Shown: in pieces, positions 18,571-27,059 of the stretch | Position numbering within the stretch: the stretch's first letter is position 1 | Layout: every line of letters begins with the position of its first letter | Assembly: GCF_024359525.1 (NCBI RefSeq) | Contig: NZ_JAKZEU010000001.1 | Span: 310,001-374,000 of the forward strand | DNA length: 64,000 nt | Direction: 5' to 3' | Source: Paracoccus albicereus | GTDB lineage: Bacteria; Pseudomonadota; Alphaproteobacteria; Rhodobacterales; Rhodobacteraceae | Translations under genes and position numbers: made by a program | The notes under the pieces: generated by a model | Databases searched by the model: none | Told to the model about the DNA's origin: nothing | Seen by the model: only the letters and a program-made list of their open reading frames with translations

Positions 18571-19794
18571 TTAGGCCTCGTAGCGGCGGCGATCCTCGAT
18601 CACCAGCCCATCATTGGGCAGGCTGCCGGGCGCCACGACCTCGACCCGGCCGCGCAGCTTCAGCGTATCGGCGACCGAGGCGGCATAGGCATCGATCACG
18701 CCACCAGGCGATTCAAGCTGGACGAGCAACGTGTCCATGTCGTCCTCGCGATCGGCGATGACACGCGCCCGGGCGATCTCGGGGTGACGAGCGACCAGTG
18801 CGGCGACCTGTTCCGGGCGCACGAACATGCCCTTGATCTTGGTCGTCTGATCGGCGCGACCCATCCAGCCGCGGATGCGCGTGTTGGTCCGTCCGCAAGG
18901 GCTGATCCCCGGCATCACCGCTGAGAGGTCGCCTGTTGCGAAACGGATCAGCGGGTAGTCGGCGTTGAGCGTGGTCACGACGACCTCGCCCACCTCGCCC
19001 TCGCCCACGGGGTCGCCGGTGCCGGGTCGGACGATCTCGACCACCACGCCCTCGTCGACGATCATCCCCTCCATCGCGTCGGTCTCGTAGGCGATGCTGC
19101 CCAGATCGGCGGTGGCGTAGCATTGCAACGTTGTGATGCCGCGATCGGCATAGGTCCTGCGAAGCGCCGGGAACAACGCGCCGCCGCCGACGACCGCACG
19201 CCGGAAGCCCAAGGTCACGTCCAACTCGTCGGCGCGATCCAGAATCACCTTCAGGAAGTCAGGCGTGCCTGCGTAGACGGTCGTCCCAATATCGGCAGCA
19301 GCGCGGACTTGCAGGTCCACCTGGCCAGTGCCGGCAGGCAGAACCGACGCGTGAACGGCGCGTGCGCCCGCTTCGAACATCATGCCTGCGGGCGTGAGAT
19401 GATAGGAAAAACAGTTGTGGACGATATCGCCGCTGCCGACGCCGGCCGCATGCAGGAACCGGCCCATCCGCCACCAGTCGCCGCCCGATCGGCCAGGTTC
19501 GTAGATCGGTCCGGGACTTTGAAAGATATGCTCGAACTCGGCCGCAGGCCGGGTGGTAAAACCGCCGAACGGAGGCGACGTCCGCTGCGCTGCGGACAAT
19601 TCGGCCTTGCGGATCAAGGGCAAGGTCGCCAGCGCCGCGACCGAGGTGATCGCCTCTGCATCGATGTCGCCCAGCAGGTCGGCGATTGCCGGCGCCTTTC
19701 GCGCATCACGGATCGCCTGCGGAAGCGCGCTCGCCAGCGCCTTGGTCCGCTCTTCCGGGTCGCGAGTTTCAAGCTCGTCGTAATAGCCTGTCAT
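18571..19794 (-). CDS. Phenylacetate-CoA ligase-like AMP-forming enzyme (PaaK family)
   Basis: 407 aa. The frame shows the adenylate-forming fold of the PaaK branch: AGTPDFLKVILD, the acceptor segment ECYA-like LQCYATADLGSIAYE, the hinge region RFATGDLS, and C-terminal GRADQTTKIKGMFVRPEQVAALV. PaaK-like enzymes activate aryl acids with ATP and CoA. It is the last gene of the liv-type importer operon, 16 bp after livF. A true phenylacetate role is doubtful because no paa ring-oxidation genes are nearby; it more likely activates the imported carboxylic acid. Confidence 0.85.
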   Translation of the reverse strand: MTGYYDELETRDPEERTKALASALPQAIRDARKAPAIADLLGDIDAEAITSVAALATLPLIRKAELSAAQRTSPPFGGFTTRPAAEFEHIFQSPGPIYEPGRSGGDWWRMGRFLHAAGVGSGDIVHNCFSYHLTPAGMMFEAGARAVHASVLPAGTGQVDLQVRAAADIGTTVYAGTPDFLKVILDRADELDVTLGFRRAVVGGGALFPALRRTYADRGITTLQCYATADLGSIAYETDAMEGMIVDEGVVVEIVRPGTGDPVGEGEVGEVVVTTLNADYPLIRFATGDLSAVMPGISPCGRTNTRIRGWMGRADQTTKIKGMFVRPEQVAALVARHPEIARARVIADREDDMDTLLVQLESPGGVIDAYAASVADTLKLRGRVEVVAPGSLPNDGLVIEDRRRYEA

Positions 19795-19810
19795 GGCGCG
19801 GTCCTTTCCG

Positions 19811-20632
19811 TCACGACAGCCACCTTTTCCTGCGACGGTAGCTGCGCACGTCGCGAAAGCTCTTGCGACCCTCGTCCGACATGCCGAGGTAGAACTCCTT
19901 CACGTCGGGGTTTTCGCGCAAAGCCGCTGCCGGGCCATCCATCACCACGCGGCCGCTTTCCAGGATGTAGCCGTAATGGGCGAAGCGCAGCGCGACGTTG
20001 GTGTTCTGTTCGGCCAGAAGGAAGGTCACGCCCTCGCCTTCATTCACCGCCTTCACGATCTCGAAGATCTGCTCGACCAGTTGCGGGGCAAGACCCATGC
20101 TGGGTTCGTCGAGCAGGATCGTCTCGGGCCGGCTCATCAGCGCGCGGCCGATCGCGATCATCTGCTGCTCGCCGCCCGACGTGTAGCCGGCCTGCGAACG
20201 TCGCCTTTCGCGCAGCCGGGGGAAATAACCATAGACCATCTCCAGATCGGCCTTGATCGCCGCCGATCCGTCGCCGCGCGTATAGGCGCCGGTCATCAGA
20301 TTTTCCTCGACCGTGAGATGCTCGAAACAGTGCCGCCCCTCCATCACCTGGATCACGCCGCGCTTCACCAGGGCGGCCGGGTTCAGGTCGGCCACACGCG
20401 CGCCGCGATAGGTGATGCTGCCTTTGGTGACGGCACCGCGCTCTGACGCGAGCAGGTTGGAAATCGCCTTCAGCGTCGTCGTTTTTCCAGCGCCGTTGCC
20501 GCCAAGCAGCGCGATGATACCGCCCTTGGGCACAGACAGGCTGACCCCCTTCAGGACGAGGATCACGTGATTGTAGATCACCTCGATATTGTTCACTTCA
20601 AGCAGGGTTTCGCTATTCTCGACGTCGAACAT
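19811..20632 (-). CDS. livF: Branched-chain-type ABC transporter ATPase (LivF)
   Basis: 273 aa from ATG 20632, which has CCGGAG upstream; an in-frame extension to 20731 would add an Arg-rich tail overlapping the preceding gene and is rejected. Walker A GGNGAGKTT lies near residue 40, the signature TSGGEQQMIAIGRAL and Walker B ILLDEPSMGLAP follow, and the C-terminal DVKEFYLGM is typical of LivF. A basic extension of about 18 residues (RSYRRRKRWLS) follows that end. With LivG it forms the ATPase pair of a HAAT-class importer. Confidence 0.92.
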   Translation of the reverse strand: MFDVENSETLLEVNNIEVIYNHVILVLKGVSLSVPKGGIIALLGGNGAGKTTTLKAISNLLASERGAVTKGSITYRGARVADLNPAALVKRGVIQVMEGRHCFEHLTVEENLMTGAYTRGDGSAAIKADLEMVYGYFPRLRERRRSQAGYTSGGEQQMIAIGRALMSRPETILLDEPSMGLAPQLVEQIFEIVKAVNEGEGVTFLLAEQNTNVALRFAHYGYILESGRVVMDGPAAALRENPDVKEFYLGMSDEGRKSFRDVRSYRRRKRWLS

Positions 20633-20693
20633 CTGATGCTCCGGCGGTGCGGGAACCCGGCGACGGCGCTGCCGCCGCCGGACTGATCGGTCC

Positions 20694-21977
20694 TCAGCAG
20701 TCGCGTGGCGTGACGCCCGCTTCCTGCGCATAGGCTTCGGAATCCTCGGCGATCAGCGGGTCCAGAACCTCGTTGTCAGGCTCGGTGAACTCGGTGATCA
20801 GGTTCCAGGTCTTCGCCTCGGCATCCCATTGCTGGACGCGCGCCATGCCGTTGCCGCCGTGGTTCGCGCAGCTGAGCTGGAAGGCGGGGCCGAAGTCGGG
20901 CAGGCCGATCTCGGTCAGCCGTTCGTCGGTCATGTCGAGGTTTTCAAATCCATCGCGCAGCTGTTCGGGCGTGATGGCCGAGGTGCCGGCCAGCTCCTGT
21001 GCCTTGCGAATCGCCTCGGCGATCACGACGGCGGCGTAAAGCCCGCGGGAATAGACCGCAGAGCCGACATGCTCGCCGCCCTGGCTGGCCTTGCCGGGAT
21101 CAATGACGTGAGTCTTCAGGTCGTCATAAAGCGGATAGTCCATGCCCACGCCGTTGAAGGTCATCGACTTGTAGCCGTTCGCGCCCGCGCCGGCCGGGGT
21201 CACGTCGATTTCAGACCCGGCCCACCAGATGCCGATGAAGTTTTCCATCGGGAAGCGGATGTTGGCGGCCTCCTGGATGGCAACCTGGTTCATCACGCCC
21301 CAGCCCCACATCAGCACGTAGTCGGGCTGGTCGCGGCGGATCTGCAGCCATTGGCTTTTCTGTTCCTGGCCCGGCGCCTCGATCGGGATTTCCGACAGGG
21401 TGAAGCCGTGCTTCTCGGCCAGTTCCTGCAACGTCCGGATCGGCTCCTTCCCGTAGGCCGAGTTGTGATAGACCAGCGCGATCTTCTTGCCCGACAGGTC
21501 GCCGCCGTTTTCATCCAGCAGATACTTGATCGCGACGGATGCGCCGTCCCAGTAGTTCGCGGGCGCGTTGAACACCCATTCGAAGACTTTGCCGTTCTTG
21601 GCCGAGGTGCGGCCGTAGCCGGGGGTGTAGAGGACCTTCTTGTCCACGCCGACCTTGGGGATCAGCTGGTAGGTGATCCCGGTGGACAGCGGGTTGAAGA
21701 CCAGCGCGCCCTCCTTGGTCGCCTCGTAGCATTCGACGCCCTTCTCGGTGTTGTAGGCGGTCTCGCATTCCGGGACCTGGATCAGCTCGCCGCCGATGCC
21801 GCCGTCGCGTTCGTTCAAGAGCGTGAAGTAGTCGTTGAAACCGTCCGCATATTGGGTGCCGTTCGCGCCATAGGGGCCGGTGCGGTAACTGAGGTTCGGA
21901 ACGATCAGGTCGGCGCTCGCCGGGGCCGCGGTCAGCGCGACGGCGGCAGCGAGGGCGGTCAGGGTCAGTCGTTTCAT
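20694..21977 (-). CDS. Periplasmic substrate-binding protein of HAAT-type ABC importer
   Basis: 427 aa with signal peptide MKRLTLTALAAAVALTAAPASA. The mature protein has the LivJ/LivK-like type-I periplasmic-binding fold: YFTLLNERDGGIGGE near the N-terminus, KIALVYHNSAYGKEPIRTLQELAE in the first lobe, and GLYAAVVIAEAIRKAQ in the second. Such proteins bind amino acids, but members encoded with CoA ligases bind carboxylic or aromatic acids. The three Cys residues of the mature part (ETAYN... region, QLSCANH and the C-terminal DC) could pair. It lies between livM and livF. Confidence 0.9.
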   Translation of the reverse strand: MKRLTLTALAAAVALTAAPASADLIVPNLSYRTGPYGANGTQYADGFNDYFTLLNERDGGIGGELIQVPECETAYNTEKGVECYEATKEGALVFNPLSTGITYQLIPKVGVDKKVLYTPGYGRTSAKNGKVFEWVFNAPANYWDGASVAIKYLLDENGGDLSGKKIALVYHNSAYGKEPIRTLQELAEKHGFTLSEIPIEAPGQEQKSQWLQIRRDQPDYVLMWGWGVMNQVAIQEAANIRFPMENFIGIWWAGSEIDVTPAGAGANGYKSMTFNGVGMDYPLYDDLKTHVIDPGKASQGGEHVGSAVYSRGLYAAVVIAEAIRKAQELAGTSAITPEQLRDGFENLDMTDERLTEIGLPDFGPAFQLSCANHGGNGMARVQQWDAEAKTWNLITEFTEPDNEVLDPLIAEDSEAYAQEAGVTPRDC

Positions 21978-22026
21978 TCAGGTCTCCTCCCAGAGAAAAT
22001 GATGCCGGTGTCCCGGTTCTTCGATG

Positions 22027-23103
22027 TCAGTGTGGAAACGGCCAAAGTCGCAGCTTTTCCTTGGCCAGCGCCCAGAGGCGGGCGATCCCGTGCGGCTCTG
22101 CGATCAGGAAGATCACGATCATCGCGCCCACGATCATCAGCTCGACATGGGCGGCCAGATCGGTCGGCCAGCCCAGCCCGCCGGTCATCAGGTTCTTCAG
22201 GAACACCGGCATCAGGACCAGGAAGGCCGCGCCGGCGAAACTGCCGAAGATGCTGCCAAGTCCGCCGATGATGATCATGAAGAGGACGAGAAAGCTCTTG
22301 TTGATGCCGAACGCCTCGCCGACCTCGGCCGCGCCCAGATAAACCGCGAACAGCAGCGCGCCGGCGATGCCGACGAAGAAGGACGACACCGCAAAGGCCG
22401 ACAGCTTCGCGGTCAGCGGGTTCACCCCGATGATCTCGGCCGCGATGTCCATGTCGCGGATCGCCATCCATTTCCGGCCCAGCGTCCCGCGCGTCAGGTT
22501 GCGCGCCAGCCAGGCCAGAACGAAGACGAAGCCGAGGCAGATGAGATATTTGGCCGGTGCGCTGGCGGCAGGGCCCGTCACTGCCTCGCCCAGCACGGTC
22601 CGGGTCGGCGCGGTGATCTGCCCCGAGGCAGAATAGTTGTAGAACCACGGCACCTTGTTGAAGAGCCAGACGAGGAAGAATTGCGCAGCCAGCGTCGCCA
22701 CCGCCAGATAGAACCCCTTGATGCGCAGGCTCGGCAGGCCGAACAGCATCCCCACCAGCGCGGTGATGCCGCCCGCAAGCAGGATGTGGATGACGATGCT
22801 GATCTCCGGGAAGGCGGTCATCAGCTTGTAGACGGCATAGGCGCCGACCGCCATGAACCCCCCGGTGCCCAGCGACACCTGCCCCGCATAGCCGGTCAGG
22901 ATGTTCAGGCCGATGGCCGCGATCGAATAGATCAGGAACGGCAGGATCACCGCGCTGGCCCAGTAATCGTCGATCACGAATGGCACGACCAGAACCGCGA
23001 CCGCGATCAGCGCGTAATAGGCCCAGCGGTCCAGCCGGATCGGGAAGGTCTGGCCATCCTCGCGGTAGCCGGTCTTGAAGTCGCCTGCCTCGCGGTAGAT
23101 CAT
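22027..23103 (-). CDS. livM: Branched-chain-type ABC permease LivM
   Basis: 358 aa. About 30 soluble residues precede multiple membrane helices. The family hallmark GLNILTGYAGQVSLGTGGFMAVGAYA lies near residues 70-95, and the EAA-like coupling helix is in GRKWMAIRDMDIAAEIIGVN around 215-235. It forms the permease heterodimer with LivH, encoded immediately upstream with a 5-bp gap. Confidence 0.93.
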   Translation of the reverse strand: MIYREAGDFKTGYREDGQTFPIRLDRWAYYALIAVAVLVVPFVIDDYWASAVILPFLIYSIAAIGLNILTGYAGQVSLGTGGFMAVGAYAVYKLMTAFPEISIVIHILLAGGITALVGMLFGLPSLRIKGFYLAVATLAAQFFLVWLFNKVPWFYNYSASGQITAPTRTVLGEAVTGPAASAPAKYLICLGFVFVLAWLARNLTRGTLGRKWMAIRDMDIAAEIIGVNPLTAKLSAFAVSSFFVGIAGALLFAVYLGAAEVGEAFGINKSFLVLFMIIIGGLGSIFGSFAGAAFLVLMPVFLKNLMTGGLGWPTDLAAHVELMIVGAMIVIFLIAEPHGIARLWALAKEKLRLWPFPH

Positions 23104-23108
23104 GACGC

Positions 23109-24092
23109 TTACACCCTTTCGATGATCTTCTCGCCGAACAGGCCCTGCGGCCTGAAGACGAGGAACAGCAGCGCCAGCACGTAGGCGAACCAGTTTTCCG
23201 TCGCGCCGCCGACCAGCGGGCCGACCCAGAACTCGAACAGCTTTTCACCCACGCCGATGATCAGGCCGCCGACGATGGCGCCGGGGATCGAGGTGAAGCC
23301 GCCCAGCATCAGCACCGGCAACGCCTTCAGCGCGATCAGGGACAGGCTGAACTGCACGCCCGACTTGGTGCCCCACATGATCCCCGCGACCAGCGCAACG
23401 AAGCCTGCGATAGACCAGACCATGATCCAGATGAAGCGCAGCGAGATGCCGACGGACAGCGCTGCCTGATGGTCGTCAGCGACCGCCCGCATCGCGCGAC
23501 CCTGCTTGGTGTATTGCGAGAACGCGACGAGAGCCGCGACCAACAGCGCCGCGATCATCGTCGCCCAGATGTCCAGCCGGTCGATGAAGAAGCCGTAGCC
23601 GAACCATTCGGCCGTTACCGCCTCGACCGAATCCGAAATACCCTGCGGCAAGCCGACGTCCAGCGTCTTGATGTCCGCGCCCCACATCACGTCGCCCAGG
23701 CCTTCCAGGAAATAGGCAAGCCCGATTGTCGCCATGAACAGGATGATCGGCTCCTGCCCGACGAGGTGTTTCAGCACCAGCGTCTCGATCAGGATCGCGA
23801 GGCCGATCATCACCAGAACGGTCAGTGCGATCGCCGCGATAGACGGCAGGGTCCATCCGAAGCTTTCGACATGCGTGCCGAAGATTGCATTGATCAGATG
23901 CGCGAAGGGCACCTGCCCCTGCTGGATCCCGACCAGGGTCAAGGCCGCGAACAGCGCCAGCACGCCCTGCGCATAGTTGAAGACACCAGACGCCTTGAAG
24001 ATCAGCACGAAACCCAGGGCGACCAGCGAATACATGACGCCGGTCATCAGGCCGTTCAGGAACACCTCGGCGGCGAAGAACAGCTGGTCCAT
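23109..24092 (-). CDS. livH: Branched-chain-type ABC permease LivH
   Basis: 327 aa polytopic membrane protein. The N-terminal LNGLMTGVMYSLVALGFVLIFKASGVFNYAQG is the LivH signature, and the coupling loop appears in RAMRAVADDHQAALSVGIS. It pairs with LivM. The gene follows livG by 18 bp and precedes livM by 5 bp. The substrate is not defined by the sequence; operon context suggests an organic acid activated by the neighbouring ligases. Confidence 0.93.
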   Translation of the reverse strand: MDQLFFAAEVFLNGLMTGVMYSLVALGFVLIFKASGVFNYAQGVLALFAALTLVGIQQGQVPFAHLINAIFGTHVESFGWTLPSIAAIALTVLVMIGLAILIETLVLKHLVGQEPIILFMATIGLAYFLEGLGDVMWGADIKTLDVGLPQGISDSVEAVTAEWFGYGFFIDRLDIWATMIAALLVAALVAFSQYTKQGRAMRAVADDHQAALSVGISLRFIWIMVWSIAGFVALVAGIMWGTKSGVQFSLSLIALKALPVLMLGGFTSIPGAIVGGLIIGVGEKLFEFWVGPLVGGATENWFAYVLALLFLVFRPQGLFGEKIIERV

Positions 24093-24110
24093 CAGACGTC
24101 TCCCGTGCGA

Positions 24111-24923
24111 TCAGTCATGGGCCACGCCCAGATAGGCGTCGATCACGGCCTGACTGGCCCGCACTTCAGCCGGTGTGCCGTCGCCGATCTTGCGGCCGTA
24201 ATCCATCACCACGACGCGGTCGGACAGGTCCATCACCACACCCATGTCATGCTCGATCAGCGCGATCGTGGTGCCGAACTCGTCATTCACGTCGAGGATG
24301 AAGCGCGACATGTCCTCTTTCTCCTCGACGTTCATGCCGGCCATTGGCTCGTCGAGCAGCAGAAGCTGCGGCTCGGCCGCCAGCGCGCGGGCCAGTTCCA
24401 CCCGCTTCTTCAGGCCATAGGGCAGCCGGCCAACCGGCGTCTTTCGGATGTTCTGGATCTCCAGAAAGTCGATGATCCGCTCGACCGCCGCGCGGTTCTC
24501 GATCTCTTCGCGCTCGGCCGCGCCCCACCAGATCGCCTGGCTCAGGAAACCCGCCTTCATCCGGTTCAGCCGCCCGGTCATGATGTTGTCCAGAACCGAC
24601 ATGCCCTCGAACAAGGCGATGTTCTGGAAGGTCCGGGCGATCCCGAGACGGGCGACCTGATAGGGCTTCATCGGGCCGCGCTTTTCGCCGCGGAACCAGA
24701 CCTCGCCTTCCTGCGGGATATAGAAGCCCGAGATCACGTTCAGCATCGAGGATTTGCCCGCGCCGTTCGGGCCGATGATCGCCCGGATCTCGCCCTCGCG
24801 GATATCGAAGCTGATGTTCTTGATCGCCTCGACTCCGCCGAAGCGCAGGGTGATGTTCTTCAGGTCCATCAGCACCGGGCGGGTGTCGACGATCGCTGCA
24901 TCCAAGACGGCCGCCTCGCTCAT
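24111..24923 (-). CDS. livG: Branched-chain-type ABC transporter ATPase (LivG)
   Basis: 270 aa. Walker A GPNGAGKSS near residue 53, a Q-loop in ARTFQNIALF, the degenerate signature LPYGLKKRVELARAL, Walker B LLLLDEPMAGMN, and switch His in ALIEHDMGVVMDLSDRVVVMDYG. The C-terminal AVIDAYLGVAHD is typical of LivG. It overlaps the upstream acyl-CoA synthetase by 4 bp (ATGA), supporting co-translation. Confidence 0.93.
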   Translation of the reverse strand: MSEAAVLDAAIVDTRPVLMDLKNITLRFGGVEAIKNISFDIREGEIRAIIGPNGAGKSSMLNVISGFYIPQEGEVWFRGEKRGPMKPYQVARLGIARTFQNIALFEGMSVLDNIMTGRLNRMKAGFLSQAIWWGAAEREEIENRAAVERIIDFLEIQNIRKTPVGRLPYGLKKRVELARALAAEPQLLLLDEPMAGMNVEEKEDMSRFILDVNDEFGTTIALIEHDMGVVMDLSDRVVVMDYGRKIGDGTPAEVRASQAVIDAYLGVAHD

Positions 24924-26896
24924 TCCGCTGCCACCTTCCGTGCCTCGGACTGGCCCATAACCTCGGCCTCCTCGATCCTCAGCGTCGCGCGGATCTTGCC
25001 CTTTCGCCCGTCCTCGTAGGTCACCTCGGTCTCTGTCTTCACGCTATCGGACCCGTCATACAGCGCAGTCACCAGATCGGCGTATTTGTCGTTGATGACC
25101 GCGCGGCGGACCTTGCGGGTTCGGGTCATTTCGCCGTCGTCGGGGTCCAGTTCCTTGTGCAGCACCAGGAATCGCCGGATCTGGCAGCCGGCCAGCATCG
25201 GATCGTCGGCGATGGAGCGGTTCACCGCCTCCACATGCTCGCGGATCGAGGCGTAGACGCGCGGATGGCCAGCCAATTCCTGGTAGGAGGCGTAGGCGAT
25301 GTTGTTGCGCTCGGCCCAGTTGCCCACCGCGTTCAGGTCGATGTTGATCATCGCCGCGCAGAAATCGCGACCATTGCCGATCACCACCGCCTCCAGAATG
25401 TCGGGATAGAACTTCAACTTGTTCTCGACATACTTGGGCGCAAACATCGTCCCGTCGGCCATCTTGCCCACGTCCTTGGCGCGGTCGATGATCCGCAGGT
25501 GACCGCTGTCTTCTTCGAAGAAGCCGGCATCGCCGGTGGCCACCCATCCCTCGGCATCCTTGGTCGACGCGGTGCTTTCGGCGTTCTGGTAATATTCGAC
25601 GAACGTCCCGGGCGAGCGGTAGAAGACCTCACCGGTCTCGCCGATCCTGACCTCCACGCCGGGACTGGGCACGCCCACGGTATCGCTGCGGACCTCGCCA
25701 TCAGGCTGCTGGGTGATGAAGACGCTCGCTTCGGTCTGACCGTAGAGCTGCTTCAGGTTGATCCCCAGACTGCGGTAGAAATCGAAGATCTCGGGCCCGA
25801 TCGCCTCGCCCGCCGTATAGCCGACGCGGATACGCGAATATCCCATGGTGTTCTTCAGCGGGCCGTAGACCAGCAGCTTGCCCAGATTATAGGTCAGGCG
25901 GTCGCCCGCGCCGACGCGGCGTCCGTCGAGGATCGCAGGACCGACGCGGCGCGCGACCGCCATGAAGCGATGGAACAGCCAGCGCTTCAGGCGGCTCGCA
26001 TCCTCCATCCGGATCATCACGTTGGTCAATTGGCCTTCGAAAACGCGAGGCGGTGCGAAGAAGTAGCTTGGCCCGATCTCGCGCAGGTCGGTCATCATCG
26101 TATGCGCGCCCTCGGGACAACTGACGCAGAACCCGGTCCAGTAGGCTTGCCCGATGGAAAAGATGAAATCGCCGACCCAGGCCATCGGCAGGTAGGCAAG
26201 AACCTCATCCTTCGGTCCAAGGCCGTCGAACTCGGCGGAATTCTTGGCCGTCTCGATGATGTTGCGGTTGGACAGGACGACGCCCTTCGGCCGACCGGTC
26301 GTCCCCGAGGTGTACAGCATCACGCAGGTGCTGTCGTAATCCAGCGCCGCGATCCGCCGGTCCAGTTCCGCCGCGATATCGGCGCGCGCCGCGCGGCCCT
26401 TGGCCTGCACGTCGGCCAGCGCATCCATTCGGCCGTGGTCGTATTTCCGAAGGCCGCGCGGATCGGTGTAGATGATCCGATCGACGCTGTGTGCCGAGGC
26501 CTCGGCCTCGATCACCTTGTCCACCTGTTCCTGATCACCGCACAGAACGAACCGTGCGCCACAATGGCCCAGCACATAGGCCATCTCGTCCGCGACCGCG
26601 TCCTGATACAGCGGCACAGGCACCGCACCGCACATCTGCGCCGCAACCATCGCCCAGTAATGCATCGGCCGGTTGCGTCCGATCAGCGCGACATGGTCAC
26701 CGGGTGCAAGCCCAAGCTCCAGCAGACCCAGTGCCAGCGCCCGGACCTCATCGGCCGCTTCGGACCAGGTCCAGCTTTGCCAGATCCCGAATTCCTTTTC
26801 CCGATACGCCGGCCGCGTACCCAGTTGGGCCGCGTTCCGCGCCAGAAGCGCGGGGATCGAACGCAACTGTGCCGTCGCGGCCGGCGTCTCGGTCAT
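24920..26896 (-). CDS. AMP-forming long-chain acyl-CoA synthetase-like ligase
   Basis: 658 aa. The AMP-binding P-loop reads MLYTSGTTGRPKGVVLSN near residue 195; LKQLYGQTEASVFITQQ and WVATGDAGFFEEDSGHLRIIDRAKD are the A5-A8 core motifs. Length and the YVENKLKFYPDILEAVVIGNGRDF region suit the long-chain or large acyl-CoA synthetase class. It starts the transporter operon with a GGGGGGAAGAGG ribosome-binding site. Enzymes encoded first in such HAAT operons likely trap the imported acid as a CoA thioester. The true acid is unknown. Confidence 0.88.
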   Translation of the reverse strand: MTETPAATAQLRSIPALLARNAAQLGTRPAYREKEFGIWQSWTWSEAADEVRALALGLLELGLAPGDHVALIGRNRPMHYWAMVAAQMCGAVPVPLYQDAVADEMAYVLGHCGARFVLCGDQEQVDKVIEAEASAHSVDRIIYTDPRGLRKYDHGRMDALADVQAKGRAARADIAAELDRRIAALDYDSTCVMLYTSGTTGRPKGVVLSNRNIIETAKNSAEFDGLGPKDEVLAYLPMAWVGDFIFSIGQAYWTGFCVSCPEGAHTMMTDLREIGPSYFFAPPRVFEGQLTNVMIRMEDASRLKRWLFHRFMAVARRVGPAILDGRRVGAGDRLTYNLGKLLVYGPLKNTMGYSRIRVGYTAGEAIGPEIFDFYRSLGINLKQLYGQTEASVFITQQPDGEVRSDTVGVPSPGVEVRIGETGEVFYRSPGTFVEYYQNAESTASTKDAEGWVATGDAGFFEEDSGHLRIIDRAKDVGKMADGTMFAPKYVENKLKFYPDILEAVVIGNGRDFCAAMINIDLNAVGNWAERNNIAYASYQELAGHPRVYASIREHVEAVNRSIADDPMLAGCQIRRFLVLHKELDPDDGEMTRTRKVRRAVINDKYADLVTALYDGSDSVKTETEVTYEDGRKGKIRATLRIEEAEVMGQSEARKVAAE

Positions 26897-27059
26897 CCTC
26901 TTCCCCCCGGCGGTCGTATCAAGGTGCCGCCTTTCGTCCCGCGATCTCCTCTCCGCCGGACAGGTGCAAACCTTGCCACCAATCTTTGCGCGATTATGTC
27001 CCGATTCCTACGAATTGTTACCGCTTCCGCGACGCCACGTGCGGTGCTAGCCCTTGGCC

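Noticed and set aside
26897-27059. Recognisable operator for the response regulator between the divergent operons
   Set aside because: No clear direct or inverted repeat could be seen by eye in this gap.
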